NCBI GenBank assembly: GCA_040880545.1
Contig: JBBDIE010000127.1
Location: forward strand, 1 to 20,339
DNA: 20,339 nucleotides
Direction: 5' to 3'
From: M55B112 sp040880545
GTDB lineage: Bacteria > Bacteroidota > Bacteroidia > Bacteroidales > GCA-2748055
Both the position numbers and the translations under genes were made by a program. The stretch's first letter is position 1; each line of letters begins with the position of its first letter. The notes under the pieces are model-generated. The model saw only the letters and a program-made list of their open reading frames with translations, did not search any database and was not told the DNA's origin. Shown in pieces: positions 1 through 8,112 of the stretch.

Positions 1-402
1 CAGCCGCGACCACAGGGAGCGGCGTGGTTCTTCGGTGGTGAAGCCTCTCCTTCCAGGGATCATGACCGTAGGGAATAATCCCCTGATACCACACCATGCA
101 ATGATGCGTCTGATTCACTCTTTTTTACCTCACTGAACCACCCTGCCGATTGCGTGTTTACTACCGGATGCATATATTTAAAATTTTCTTTTCTTATGGA
201 ATAGGTGAATGACTAATTCAAAAAACCATGATTATGAAAATCCAATTGGGTTTTTTAAACCTAAAAATTACACAATCAGAGTTTATTCAAAAAGACAATA
301 TTTCCAGCGTATATCAAACTTTTTCCCAAGAAAACCGTTTTCCATTGTGTAAAACTATACGTTTGCATATTGAAATAATCAAAACCATTCCGGATCTCCA
401 AA
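1..402. other. Gene-poor left end: GC-rich stretch, then AT-rich leader
   Basis: No convincing gene is visible. The first ~180 bases are clearly richer in G+C than the following 200, so a junction near 180 is possible. Short open frames exist on the minus strand: one from an ATG near 170 to a TGA near 62 (36 codons), and another running off the left edge. Neither carries a motif I recognise. A small hairpin, GGGA-ATAA-TCCC, lies at 71-82. An ATG-started frame at 228-512 overlaps the start of the serine hydrolase and looks non-coding. The segment could be the edge of a neighbouring gene or mobile element, which cannot be decided from this window. Confidence 0.4.
358..365 (+). promoter_or_regulatory. 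Candidate Bacteroidota -7 box for the serine hydrolase
   Basis: TACGTTTG matches the Bacteroidota -7 consensus TAnnTTTG exactly and lies 37 bases before the ATG at 403. No TTG sits at the expected -33 spacing, so the assignment rests on the -7 box and its position only. Confidence 0.35.
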
Positions 403-1617
403 ATGAAGCGTTTTTTACAATCAAAACAGGTACTTATAATTATTCCAATTGCCCTAATTCTCTTTATTTACTTCAATCAGGGCAACAGTCTTGCGTCAGA
501 TTCTGCAAATAAGGAGGAATACAAGGAGGAAGAAGTGGTGATGGTTGAAAAAGTCCCTACCAGAATGGATACCATGGTACATCAATATGATAGTATATTG
601 ACTGCTTTACACCATGATGAAAGTACAGTCGGGGCAGCAGTTGTAGTTACCTGTGATGGAGAGATTGTTTACCTGAAATGTTACGGAATCAAAGAAGCAG
701 AAGGATACGACTCTATTGACAAAAACACGGTATTCAGGTTGGCCTCGGTTTCCAAGCCGGTTACCGGGGTGCTTGCAGGAATTCTTGCCAATGAACAATT
801 GATCAACCTGGACGACCGGATAATTGAATTTCTTCCCGATTTTGCATTGAAAGACTCTCTCAGTACGGGTGCCCTGTCCATCAGAAACATTCTGAGCCAT
901 ACATCCGGACTCGTTCCACATGCATACGACAACCTGGTGGAGGCTGATGTCCCCTTCCATGTGATCATGGACAGCCTGCGACGCGTAAATATTAGCGCAT
1001 TGCCCGGAATACTTTACGGATACCAGAACGTGGTCTTCAGTCTGTACGATACAATTGCTGCTATAAAAACCGGAATGACTTTTGAAGAGCTATTACGGGA
1101 AAAAGTTTTCGTCCCTTTGAAAATGGATAACGCCTCTTCAGGATTTACATCCTTCGCCGAAAATCAAAACAAGGCGATGCCCCATGGCAGAATTAACGGC
1201 AGTTACAGGGTATTACCGCTGAATGACAGGTACTATAATACCAACCCTGCCGCGGGGATCAATGCCAGTATCTCGGACATGGGTCAGTTCCTGACCGCTC
1301 TAACAAACCATGATCACCTGCTGCTTCCGGCCAATGTGGTGGATACCGTTTTTAACCCACAGGTTGTCTCTCCCCTCAGACGCATATACCTGAGAAGGTG
1401 GGGGCCGGTGGAATCAAAATATTATGGCCTTGGCTGGCGGATCATTGGGTACAAAGGCAGGCAGATAGCTTACCATGGCGGCTATGTAAGGGGCTACCGT
1501 GCAGAAATTGCAGTTTGCAGGGAGGATGGGATCGGTATCGCTTATCTCACCAATTCTCCCGGAAAGGTCGGTTCTGAGGTTGTACCCATTTTCCTGGATA
1601 TGTATATGGATGAATGA
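403..1617 (+). CDS. Serine hydrolase, class C beta-lactamase / DD-peptidase fold
   Basis: The 404-residue protein has the three active-site motifs of the penicillin-recognising serine hydrolases: SVSK at 115-118 (nucleophile Ser115 and Lys118), YQN at 207-209, and HGG at 358-360, in the place of the usual KTG/HxG. HTSGL at 166-170 and YGLGWR at 341-346 are also family hallmarks. Residues 8-24 are very hydrophobic, giving a signal peptide or uncleaved anchor, so the enzyme should act in the periplasm or at the inner membrane. The family contains D-aminopeptidases, esterases and beta-lactamase-like proteins; the substrate cannot be told from motifs. The start at 403 is chosen because it gives the hydrophobic N-terminus and follows a -7 box at 358. 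The gene converges with the DUF5916 gene (93-base gap). Family call firm, substrate unknown. Confidence 0.9.
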   Translation: MKRFLQSKQVLIIIPIALILFIYFNQGNSLASDSANKEEYKEEEVVMVEKVPTRMDTMVHQYDSILTALHHDESTVGAAVVVTCDGEIVYLKCYGIKEAEGYDSIDKNTVFRLASVSKPVTGVLAGILANEQLINLDDRIIEFLPDFALKDSLSTGALSIRNILSHTSGLVPHAYDNLVEADVPFHVIMDSLRRVNISALPGILYGYQNVVFSLYDTIAAIKTGMTFEELLREKVFVPLKMDNASSGFTSFAENQNKAMPHGRINGSYRVLPLNDRYYNTNPAAGINASISDMGQFLTALTNHDHLLLPANVVDTVFNPQVVSPLRRIYLRRWGPVESKYYGLGWRIIGYKGRQIAYHGGYVRGYRAEIAVCREDGIGIAYLTNSPGKVGSEVVPIFLDMYMDE

Positions 1618-1653
1618 GAGTTTTAGCGAATCAGTTCACCTTTGGGGACAAGT

Positions 1654-1682
1654 TCAGCGAAGCTGAGGACTCCAAATGGAGT
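1654..1682. terminator. Two small hairpins between convergent genes, possible terminator
   Basis: TCAGC-GAA-GCTGA (1654-1666) and ACTCC-AAAT-GGAGT (1669-1682) are adjacent perfect 5-bp stems in the 92-base gap between converging stop codons. Placement suits a bidirectional terminator. The stems are short and the following bases (GTATATTTTAAG) are only moderately T-rich, so this is weak. Confidence 0.25.
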
Positions 1683-1709
1683 GTATATTTTAAGTGACTG
1701 TCTTCAACG

Positions 1710-4346
1710 CTACCTTAAACCTATCCTGTAAGACACTTTCAGCATGATAGTATTATTCGCTTTCCTGGATGAAAACAGCTGATCCACATTGTCCCACACT
1801 TCGAACATTCCGGAAGGATCATAATGATCCCTTGTCTGCGACCATACCAGGAAAGCGGTGGAACCGGGCAGAAACTCCCACCGGATCACCATATTCGACA
1901 ACCATTCATCCACGGTGAAATTGGGATCACCAAATGCATAATCATGAATCCCATTTATATCCTCATCAATATTAAAGCTTCCTCCTTCATAGCTGATCTG
2001 CCCGGCGGTATATTCATGGTAACGGTCCTGATAACGTTCTGCATGCGGATCAGTGACCATTTTAAACCCCGAATATTTCCCGGAAGCAATAAATGGCTGT
2101 CCCCAGTATTCGATGGTCAGATCGGGGGTGATATTAAAACTGCCCCGCAGCGACATGCTTAGTACCTGTTGGTTGATCTGGCCAAAAACAAATCGATCCT
2201 CTCCGGCCATTGATTTAATGGTAACATATTGCAAATCACGGTTCGATTTTGAATAAGATGGGCTTAATGATATGGACAGGGTATTCATGGGTCTGACTGT
2301 CATGCCCAGAGATAAGGAACCTTCCGTGTAATAATTCTCTGCCCCCCATCTTCCCGATCCATACATCTGCACTGAGATAACTTTTCTGTCGTCTGTCCGT
2401 ATATTTCCATGAAACCTGCTCCCGTTTGGTAATTTCATGGATGGACCTCCACGCAATATGGTATTGGAAACATTCATAAAATCAAAACCTCCCCCGAAAC
2501 CTCCGTACCAAAAATTCTTGAATGAACCATTGACGTTGTATTCATAGCCGAGTCCGTTAACTTCACCGCCAAAATCAGTTGCCAGAAAGACAATATTATT
2601 CAGGTTCAGACTTCGGAATATACTGAAGGGTTCCGTAAATTTATATCCGGTCCACAACACATTCAGCATAAAATCTGCCTCACGCATGTATCCCATGTCG
2701 TTTATATCCAGCCCGGGGCTCTTAAAAACGTTCATGTACAGGAGATTCCAATTTCCACCAATCTTCCCAAACTGTAGCTTGCCGCCTGTTCCAGTGAGAC
2801 TGGTCAGTGTCGAATCGAAGGTAAGATGATTTGCATCGGGCCGCTGAAAATACCTGGCAGACGACAGCTGGGTTTGGGAAATGGCTTCAGTGGACCCAAC
2901 CACATTACTGAAATAGAGCGATGCACTCAGGCTGTAATTCCGATCCTTGAAAAACTGGGAGAAGTCCAGACCGGCTGTAGTAGCTGACTGATGCAGGTAA
3001 TCCATACCTGTTCCTTCCAGACTGCGCAAAACATTGGTAGCTGCTACCCCGATGATGGTATTACCTTTATTGAAATCCTTCTGGAGCCTCACAAGCGAAT
3101 AGTTAGTAAGGGGCTCCACGGTTTCTCTTCGCTCTGTTCCGTCGCTATCAATAATGGCCTTCGTATCTGCCGTAACCGCCTCCATAATTCCCACGGAAAT
3201 ACCATTCTCTGTCTTTCCTGTAATCTTTGCAGCTCCCAGGATTGGTGTAAATTGTGGCAATTTCACATATTCTCCTTCATTGATTGACGGATAACCATGT
3301 GGCCGTCTTCCGATCCTGCGTGAATAGAATAGATTATCGTTGCCCACATCACCATCTCCAAGCCCTACATTGAAACTGGTAATACTGTTCCCTTCAATAA
3401 AAAAGGGCCTTTTTTCCCGGTAGTAAGACTCGTATGCCGATAGATTCACCTCCGAGGGGTCAGCCTCAACCTGGCCGAAGTCGGGGTTAATGGTAAAATC
3501 CAAAGTCAGGTTATTTGTAACACCTATTTTGCCATCCAAACCAATATTGATTTTCTGATCACTACCGTCGGCATATGGATTTCCCTCTTCGGGTTCATAG
3601 GTATTAAGCGAAGTAACCCCGTAAGGCGTCAAATCCATCTGCTTCCGTGGTTCAATCTCTTCGAGACCCGTAAGTTCTCCCATTGCATGGATTAATCCGG
3701 GTGCTGTCCGCGGGATCGGGTGCCACAGACTCATCTCATTATGACGAAATATTTGCCTTGCTACTTCTAATCCCCATACTTCTGCTGAATTTTTCTTAAA
3801 TCGCAGCTGCGTTAATGGGATTTTCATCTCAGCTCCCCATCCCCAATCAAAGATTCTGCTTTTCGCCTGCCAGATCGGATCCCAGCTCGTATCCTCATTC
3901 TGACCATTGTTAGAGAAGATCATATCAAACCTCACCCCTGCCGAGCTCACGCCAAAACAAAATCCGGTACGAAGATCATGATAACTGTCGAAAACAACGA
4001 ATACCATGTCCCCGTCTCCGTTGTCTCGTCTGCTCATCCTGCTGGTAATACTGTCTGGAGCAGAATCCAGCGCTCTGACAGCCACGTAGAGGTTCATGTC
4101 ATCAAAGGCTATTTTAAACTCAGTCTGCTGGGAAGGTGGCCGGTCGGCATAGGGTTCATTCTGTATAAAATCACCGGCCCAGAGGCCCTCTTCCCACGCG
4201 GGATCATCAAATTCACCGTTAATTATAGGTGGTTGTTCAACGCGGTAAGCCCTGTAAACTTTTTTTGGAAGATATTCAGTCTGCGCCTGAAGGATCGTTG
4301 TTAGGGTGAAGATCAACAGCGCGATTAATGCGAAGCTTAATTTCAT
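1710..4346 (-). CDS. DUF5916 outer-membrane protein with CBM9-like N-terminal domain
   Basis: The protein has 878 residues. A signal peptide (about 1-21, ending LQAQ) is followed by a CBM9-like beta-sandwich (about 30-215); INGEFDDPAWEEG is the typical opening of that domain. The rest (about 235-878) matches the DUF5916 family: VEADPSEVNLSAYESYYREK followed by RPFFIEG is a strong family signature, and the remainder has the alternating aromatic/polar pattern of a beta-barrel. Length is normal for the family. Such proteins are common in Bacteroidota, often near hydrolases; their biochemical role is not settled, and the CBM9-like domain suggests binding of a carbohydrate or other ligand at the outer membrane. 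The gene lies 229 bases after the phosphoesterase gene on the same strand. No clear Shine-Dalgarno sequence is seen; the start gives a good signal peptide. Confidence 0.88.
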   Translation of the reverse strand: MKLSFALIALLIFTLTTILQAQTEYLPKKVYRAYRVEQPPIINGEFDDPAWEEGLWAGDFIQNEPYADRPPSQQTEFKIAFDDMNLYVAVRALDSAPDSITSRMSRRDNGDGDMVFVVFDSYHDLRTGFCFGVSSAGVRFDMIFSNNGQNEDTSWDPIWQAKSRIFDWGWGAEMKIPLTQLRFKKNSAEVWGLEVARQIFRHNEMSLWHPIPRTAPGLIHAMGELTGLEEIEPRKQMDLTPYGVTSLNTYEPEEGNPYADGSDQKINIGLDGKIGVTNNLTLDFTINPDFGQVEADPSEVNLSAYESYYREKRPFFIEGNSITSFNVGLGDGDVGNDNLFYSRRIGRRPHGYPSINEGEYVKLPQFTPILGAAKITGKTENGISVGIMEAVTADTKAIIDSDGTERRETVEPLTNYSLVRLQKDFNKGNTIIGVAATNVLRSLEGTGMDYLHQSATTAGLDFSQFFKDRNYSLSASLYFSNVVGSTEAISQTQLSSARYFQRPDANHLTFDSTLTSLTGTGGKLQFGKIGGNWNLLYMNVFKSPGLDINDMGYMREADFMLNVLWTGYKFTEPFSIFRSLNLNNIVFLATDFGGEVNGLGYEYNVNGSFKNFWYGGFGGGFDFMNVSNTILRGGPSMKLPNGSRFHGNIRTDDRKVISVQMYGSGRWGAENYYTEGSLSLGMTVRPMNTLSISLSPSYSKSNRDLQYVTIKSMAGEDRFVFGQINQQVLSMSLRGSFNITPDLTIEYWGQPFIASGKYSGFKMVTDPHAERYQDRYHEYTAGQISYEGGSFNIDEDINGIHDYAFGDPNFTVDEWLSNMVIRWEFLPGSTAFLVWSQTRDHYDPSGMFEVWDNVDQLFSSRKANNTIMLKVSYRIGLR

Positions 4347-4575
4347 GGTTTCTGTTCTGACAGTTCAATCACTATGACGAACGAATCAAATGTTTGTTAC
4401 AGGGTGAATGGAAAAAATAAGTCATCGTAATACCTCATATTCCCAATCAAAAGTAAAATAATTTCCATTTACTTACATGAAATCCCTAATTGGAATCTTC
4501 TTCATTGCCATGAAATTAGTTTACTGATCCGAAACCATCATCAAACAAATATCAAATATGATATTCGAGAAGCTT

Positions 4576-5454
4576 TTATTTAAAAGAAGTCTCTTCGGTG
4601 CACTTACCAAACCTCACTTTTCCCGGGATCTCATTCAATCCATAGAAATCATGACTGATCAAGCCCTTGTTTATCTTGATGATCCTCATACCCGATGGGG
4701 CATCACCAAGAGGTTTTCCCACAGCATTTGTAATCACATATTCTATCGTTCCTTTTGTAGCATATGCATTATTATGCAAATGGCCGGAAAAAACAAAATC
4801 AACGCCAAGTTGTTCGAAAAGTGAAATATATTTTTCGCGCTTTTCAATTCCGATATTTGAATATTTTTCCGGCTCGTCGAATGAATGAATAAAGAAAGGA
4901 TAATGCCCAAACATAATAACAGGTAAGTCGTCCCGATTCTTTTTAATCTCCTTTTTCAGCCAGCGATACTGCTTCTTTTCGGGTCCAGGCAAGTCAGCCT
5001 TGATCAGGCTTGTATTGATACCAATTAATTTGACTCCTTTATGAATAAATGAAAATCGATCGTATCCATAGTTAGTCATATATTTTTCAAGACTTTGTTT
5101 ATCCGGCTCCCCGCCAACATCATGATTTCCCGGAATTAGATAAACCGGTATCTGCTCGTCAATTTGTGCGGTAATCCTTTTAAACTCGGCGATCTGTGAC
5201 TCATCGTCAGGATCATGAACAAGATCCCCTGTGATCACCACAAAATCTGGTTTCAAACCATTGATTTTTTCCACAGCCTTTGTGTAAAGTACAGTCTCTT
5301 TTCCAAACCCCTCATTATTTTCAAACATGCCAAATTGAGGATCTGTCAACTGAATAAAAAACCAGGTAGTGTCACTACCTGAATTTTGAGCATTGGATAT
5401 TCCATGCAAAATAATAATCAACAATGAGAGTGTGAGCACTTTTAACTGGTTCAT
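4576..5454 (-). CDS. Secreted calcineurin-like metallophosphoesterase (CPPED1-like)
   Basis: The 292-residue protein has a signal peptide (about 1-22, ending SNA) and the full metal-binding signature of the calcineurin-like phosphoesterases: DPQ at 38-40 (D-x-H with Gln in place of His), GD at 76-77, GNHD at 109-112, GH at 183-184 and GHLH at 224-227. The opening FIQLTDPQFGM and the Gln at the third position of the first motif resemble the CPPED1 branch, which contains phosphoprotein phosphatases. It should hydrolyse phosphomonoesters or diesters in the periplasm using two metal ions; the substrate is not predictable. It lies between the GH92 mannosidase and the DUF5916 gene, all on the minus strand, with gaps of 210 and 229 bases. 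A link to phosphorylated glycans or to the CotH-kinase-like protein nearby is inference only. Confidence 0.88.
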   Translation of the reverse strand: MNQLKVLTLSLLIIILHGISNAQNSGSDTTWFFIQLTDPQFGMFENNEGFGKETVLYTKAVEKINGLKPDFVVITGDLVHDPDDESQIAEFKRITAQIDEQIPVYLIPGNHDVGGEPDKQSLEKYMTNYGYDRFSFIHKGVKLIGINTSLIKADLPGPEKKQYRWLKKEIKKNRDDLPVIMFGHYPFFIHSFDEPEKYSNIGIEKREKYISLFEQLGVDFVFSGHLHNNAYATKGTIEYVITNAVGKPLGDAPSGMRIIKINKGLISHDFYGLNEIPGKVRFGKCTEETSFK

Positions 5455-5549
5455 AATTACAGAATTTTAATGAAGTCCAACATATACTAATATTCTATTA
5501 AACCCGCATTATCTTTATTTGTTTGAAGGGGCAGCATTTAGTAAGAAAA

Positions 5550-5574
5550 CCGGGTGTAAAGGATTACAACCCGG
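5550..5574 (-). terminator. Terminator-like hairpin after the GH92 gene
   Basis: CCGGGT plus GTAA (5550-5559) pair with TTAC and ACCCGG (5564-5574), with one bulged A and a 4-base loop. On the minus strand the stem is followed by TTTTCTTAC. It lies about 90 bases past the GH92 stop codon at 5665, so it fits a factor-independent terminator of the GH92 transcript, separating it from the phosphoesterase gene. Confidence 0.5.
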
Positions 5575-5582
5575 CTTTCCTT

Positions 5583-5631
5583 ACTACTAACTACTAACTA
5601 AAAACTACTATGAAAAGACTACTAACTACTA
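5583..5631. repeat. 14-bp direct repeat (ACTACTAACTACTA) and related units
   Basis: ACTACTAACTACTA occurs exactly at 5583-5596 and again at 5618-5631, 35 bases apart, with a further CTACTA at 5605-5610 between them. The copies flank an ATG at 5610 on the plus strand which reads MKRLLTTIFIFKNK and then stops at 5654. The second copy is part of this mini-frame. It lies in the spacer between the GH92 stop and the phosphoesterase start and is not explained by either. Confidence 0.6.
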
Positions 5632-5664
5632 TATTTATCTTTAAAAACAAATAAACAGTTCCTG

Positions 5665-7959
5665 TTAATCGTTCCAGAATATTTTCTTTTCCTGTCCCAT
5701 TACAAATCTCAGGGTTCCTCCCTTTTCAATACTGGCATGTTCGATAAATGGCTCCGTCAACTTTACCTCGTCCAGGTATACCTCCTGAACGTACCTGTTT
5801 TCTTCAGTCATCCTATCTGCAAGGACAGTAAATTTCTTGTCACCGGGTAAAGAGATTATGGCCTTTTTAAAAGATGGTCTTCCTATGGAATACTTTGTAT
5901 CGCCCGGGCAAACAGGGTAGAACCCGATTGAATTCAGAATATACCATGCCGACATCTGACCGCAATCTTCATTTCCGCATAACCCATCCGGCTGGTCTGT
6001 ATAAAATTCATCCAGAATCTGTGAAACGACCTCCTGGGTTCTCCATGGCATGTCCACTGAATTGAACAGATAGGCAATGTGGTGACTGGGTTCATTTCCA
6101 TGCGCATACTGCCCGATCAATCCTGTTATATCAACAGACTTCTCTTCACCAAGAATCTCTGAAGTTATTGTGAACAGTGAATCAAGTTTAATTGAAAAAG
6201 CCTCTTTGCCACCGTAAAGATTAATTAAGCCCTCTACATCATGTGGTACGAACCAAGTCCATTGCCATGCGTTTCCTTCCACGTAGGGAGTCTTCCAGTG
6301 CGATGAATATCTGGGATTAAAAGGTTCGGTCCAACTCCCATCCAGTTCCTTTCCGCGCATAAACCCTACTTCGCTGTCAAAGTAAGTTCTGTACCGGCCA
6401 GCTTTTTCAAAGAATTCTTCAGCGATCCCGGTCTCTCCCATATCCTCCGCCATGGTTGCAATGGCCCAGTAATTGTATGCAAATTCAAGCGCTTTTGATA
6501 CCGATGCACGTTCCAGATCACTGGGGATAAAACCATATTTTTCTTCATACAGTTTTGCTTTGGGCATCAGGTTCCCCCATGCCGCTTCTGAAGGATAACT
6601 AATGTCTTTTACCGTATCATATTTAACCGAGTGAACAATGGCTTCCAGCGCCTTGTCGGTATCAAAATCCCGATGTCCTTTCATATAAGCATCTACAATA
6701 ACTGAGACCGCATGTGAACCGATCATTGTGCCGGTATAATTTGAGGCAAGTTCCCACATGGGAAGAATGCCCCCCTCATCATATTTTCTCAGCAATGCTC
6801 TGATTAGCTCCTGGTTATAGTCTGGTTGAATAATCGTGAACAATGGATGCAGTGCACGATAAGTGTCCCATAGGGAAAACACTGTATAATTTGGGCTTTC
6901 TGAAGAGACAATTTCCTGTCGCATGCTCCTGTACTTCCCATCCACATCGGAATTTATCCCGGGGTATATCAGTGAATGATATAACGCCGTATAAAAGGTC
7001 CTTTTATCACTAAGTTTATCAGTTTCTATGTCGATAACAGCCAATTTATCCTCCCACATAGATTCAGCTTTTTTTCTGTAGGATGCAAAATCCCAACCCG
7101 GAGCTTCTGTCTCGAGATTATTGGCTGCTCCTTCAAAGCTAACAGGGCTGATCCCCACCTTGGCAATCAACTCTTCAACATCGTTATTTTTAAACAACAA
7201 CTTGACCTTGATGTCCTTACCACTTACATTTTTCAGATCATTTACCCGTTGGTTACCCATGTACACCTCTGCTTCAAAGGGTTCTGAAAACCGGGCCGCA
7301 AAATAGACGATATGATTTTTTGCCCATCCGCTTGTCACTTTCAGTCCATGAATCTCCCTGTCATTAACAATCCTTATTTCATGATTCGTGTTTTTATGAC
7401 CATGTATCGTGTGGGTAAGGTCTATGATTAATCCCGATTTTTCTTCCCGGGTATAGTTGTATTTGTGAATACCAACCCTTGTGGTAGCGGTCAGTTCCAC
7501 TTTAATATCATCATCAGTAAGCTCTACGGAATAATACCCTGGCGAAGCTCGTTCAGTTTGCCTGTTAAACCTGGACCTGAATCCACTGTCCGGATCTTCA
7601 GCATTTCCTGATATCAGTGCAACATCACCCGAAAAAGGCATAAAAAGAATATCGCCATAATCGCCAATACCCGTACCACTGAGATGTGTATGACTAAAAC
7701 CAAGTATTGAGGAATCGGAATAGTGATATCCTGCGCACGCATCCCAACCAAGTGTTCTAGTATCCGGACTTAACTGAACCATTCCATGCGGTGTTGTTGC
7801 CCCCGGAAAGGTATGGCCATGAAAATCAGTTCCTATAAACGGATCAACATATTGCAGTCTTGAATCTCCGGTTCCTTCCGGGTTTTGACATGAAAACGTA
7901 CCCAGTATCAGTATCACTAAAAGCGAAGATCGAATCCGGATTGTGATGAAGTGCTTCAT
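5665..7959 (-). CDS. GH92 exo-alpha-mannosidase, probable lipoprotein
   Basis: The 764-residue protein is a full-length family 92 glycoside hydrolase. The beta-sandwich N-terminal domain opens with YVDPFIGTDFHGHTFPGATT and PHGMVQLSPDT (about 37-67), then GWDACAGYHY and HTHLSGTGIGDYGD. The catalytic (alpha/alpha)6 domain carries SLWDTYRALHP (362-372), VEGNAWQWTW (560-569), HGNEPSHH (620-627) and GNEDCGQMSAWY (662-673). In characterised GH92 enzymes the acidic residues of these last motifs supply the general acid and base of a calcium-dependent inverting mechanism; the linkage removed cannot be assigned safely. An N-terminal hydrophobic stretch ends in Cys24 (GTFSC), which suits a relaxed Bacteroidota lipobox, so the enzyme is probably membrane-anchored in the periplasm or at the surface. 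It lies 153 bases downstream of the kelch/SARP regulator gene, with inverted repeats in the spacer. Confidence 0.96.
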   Translation of the reverse strand: MKHFITIRIRSSLLVILILGTFSCQNPEGTGDSRLQYVDPFIGTDFHGHTFPGATTPHGMVQLSPDTRTLGWDACAGYHYSDSSILGFSHTHLSGTGIGDYGDILFMPFSGDVALISGNAEDPDSGFRSRFNRQTERASPGYYSVELTDDDIKVELTATTRVGIHKYNYTREEKSGLIIDLTHTIHGHKNTNHEIRIVNDREIHGLKVTSGWAKNHIVYFAARFSEPFEAEVYMGNQRVNDLKNVSGKDIKVKLLFKNNDVEELIAKVGISPVSFEGAANNLETEAPGWDFASYRKKAESMWEDKLAVIDIETDKLSDKRTFYTALYHSLIYPGINSDVDGKYRSMRQEIVSSESPNYTVFSLWDTYRALHPLFTIIQPDYNQELIRALLRKYDEGGILPMWELASNYTGTMIGSHAVSVIVDAYMKGHRDFDTDKALEAIVHSVKYDTVKDISYPSEAAWGNLMPKAKLYEEKYGFIPSDLERASVSKALEFAYNYWAIATMAEDMGETGIAEEFFEKAGRYRTYFDSEVGFMRGKELDGSWTEPFNPRYSSHWKTPYVEGNAWQWTWFVPHDVEGLINLYGGKEAFSIKLDSLFTITSEILGEEKSVDITGLIGQYAHGNEPSHHIAYLFNSVDMPWRTQEVVSQILDEFYTDQPDGLCGNEDCGQMSAWYILNSIGFYPVCPGDTKYSIGRPSFKKAIISLPGDKKFTVLADRMTEENRYVQEVYLDEVKLTEPFIEHASIEKGGTLRFVMGQEKKIFWND

Positions 7960-8012
7960 AAATTTAATTTTCTGGGCACAAAATAGTTCGGGATGCTTAA
8001 AAAAGGATTAAT

Positions 8013-8036
8013 AATTAATTAACCCGGTAATTAATT
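8013..8036. promoter_or_regulatory. 9-bp inverted repeat upstream of the GH92 gene
   Basis: AATTAATTA (8013-8021) and TAATTAATT (8028-8036) form a perfect inverted repeat around ACCCGG. It lies 54-77 bases before the GH92 start codon, where an operator or activator site would be expected. The arms are pure A/T in an AT-rich spacer, so chance is a real alternative. Confidence 0.3.
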
Positions 8037-8070
8037 TATAAAATCATTGGAAAAATTTATCGAGGACCTG

Positions 8071-8087
8071 TGTATACCCTGTATACA
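8071..8087. promoter_or_regulatory. Operator-like inverted repeat TGTATAC-CCT-GTATACA
   Basis: A perfect 7-bp inverted repeat with a 3-base spacer lies 112-128 bases before the GH92 start and 26-42 bases past the regulator stop. The symmetric form suits a dimeric DNA-binding protein. It could instead be a small stem in the 3' end of the regulator transcript, but no T-run follows it directly. Confidence 0.4.
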
Positions 8088-8112
8088 TGTAAGTTTCTGC
8101 CTGAGTATTAAA

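Noticed and set aside
1..180. Group II intron or transposon end
   Set aside because: I could not find a domain V hairpin, a transposase fragment or terminal repeats, so nothing specific supports it.
228..512. 94-codon frame starting before the serine hydrolase
   Set aside because: It overlaps the serine hydrolase start in another frame, has no motif, and its first half lies in AT-rich leader DNA with a promoter-like box.
2991..3287. Antisense frame of 98 codons inside the DUF5916 gene
   Set aside because: The minus strand carries a full-length, motif-rich protein here; the plus frame is a shadow with unusual composition.
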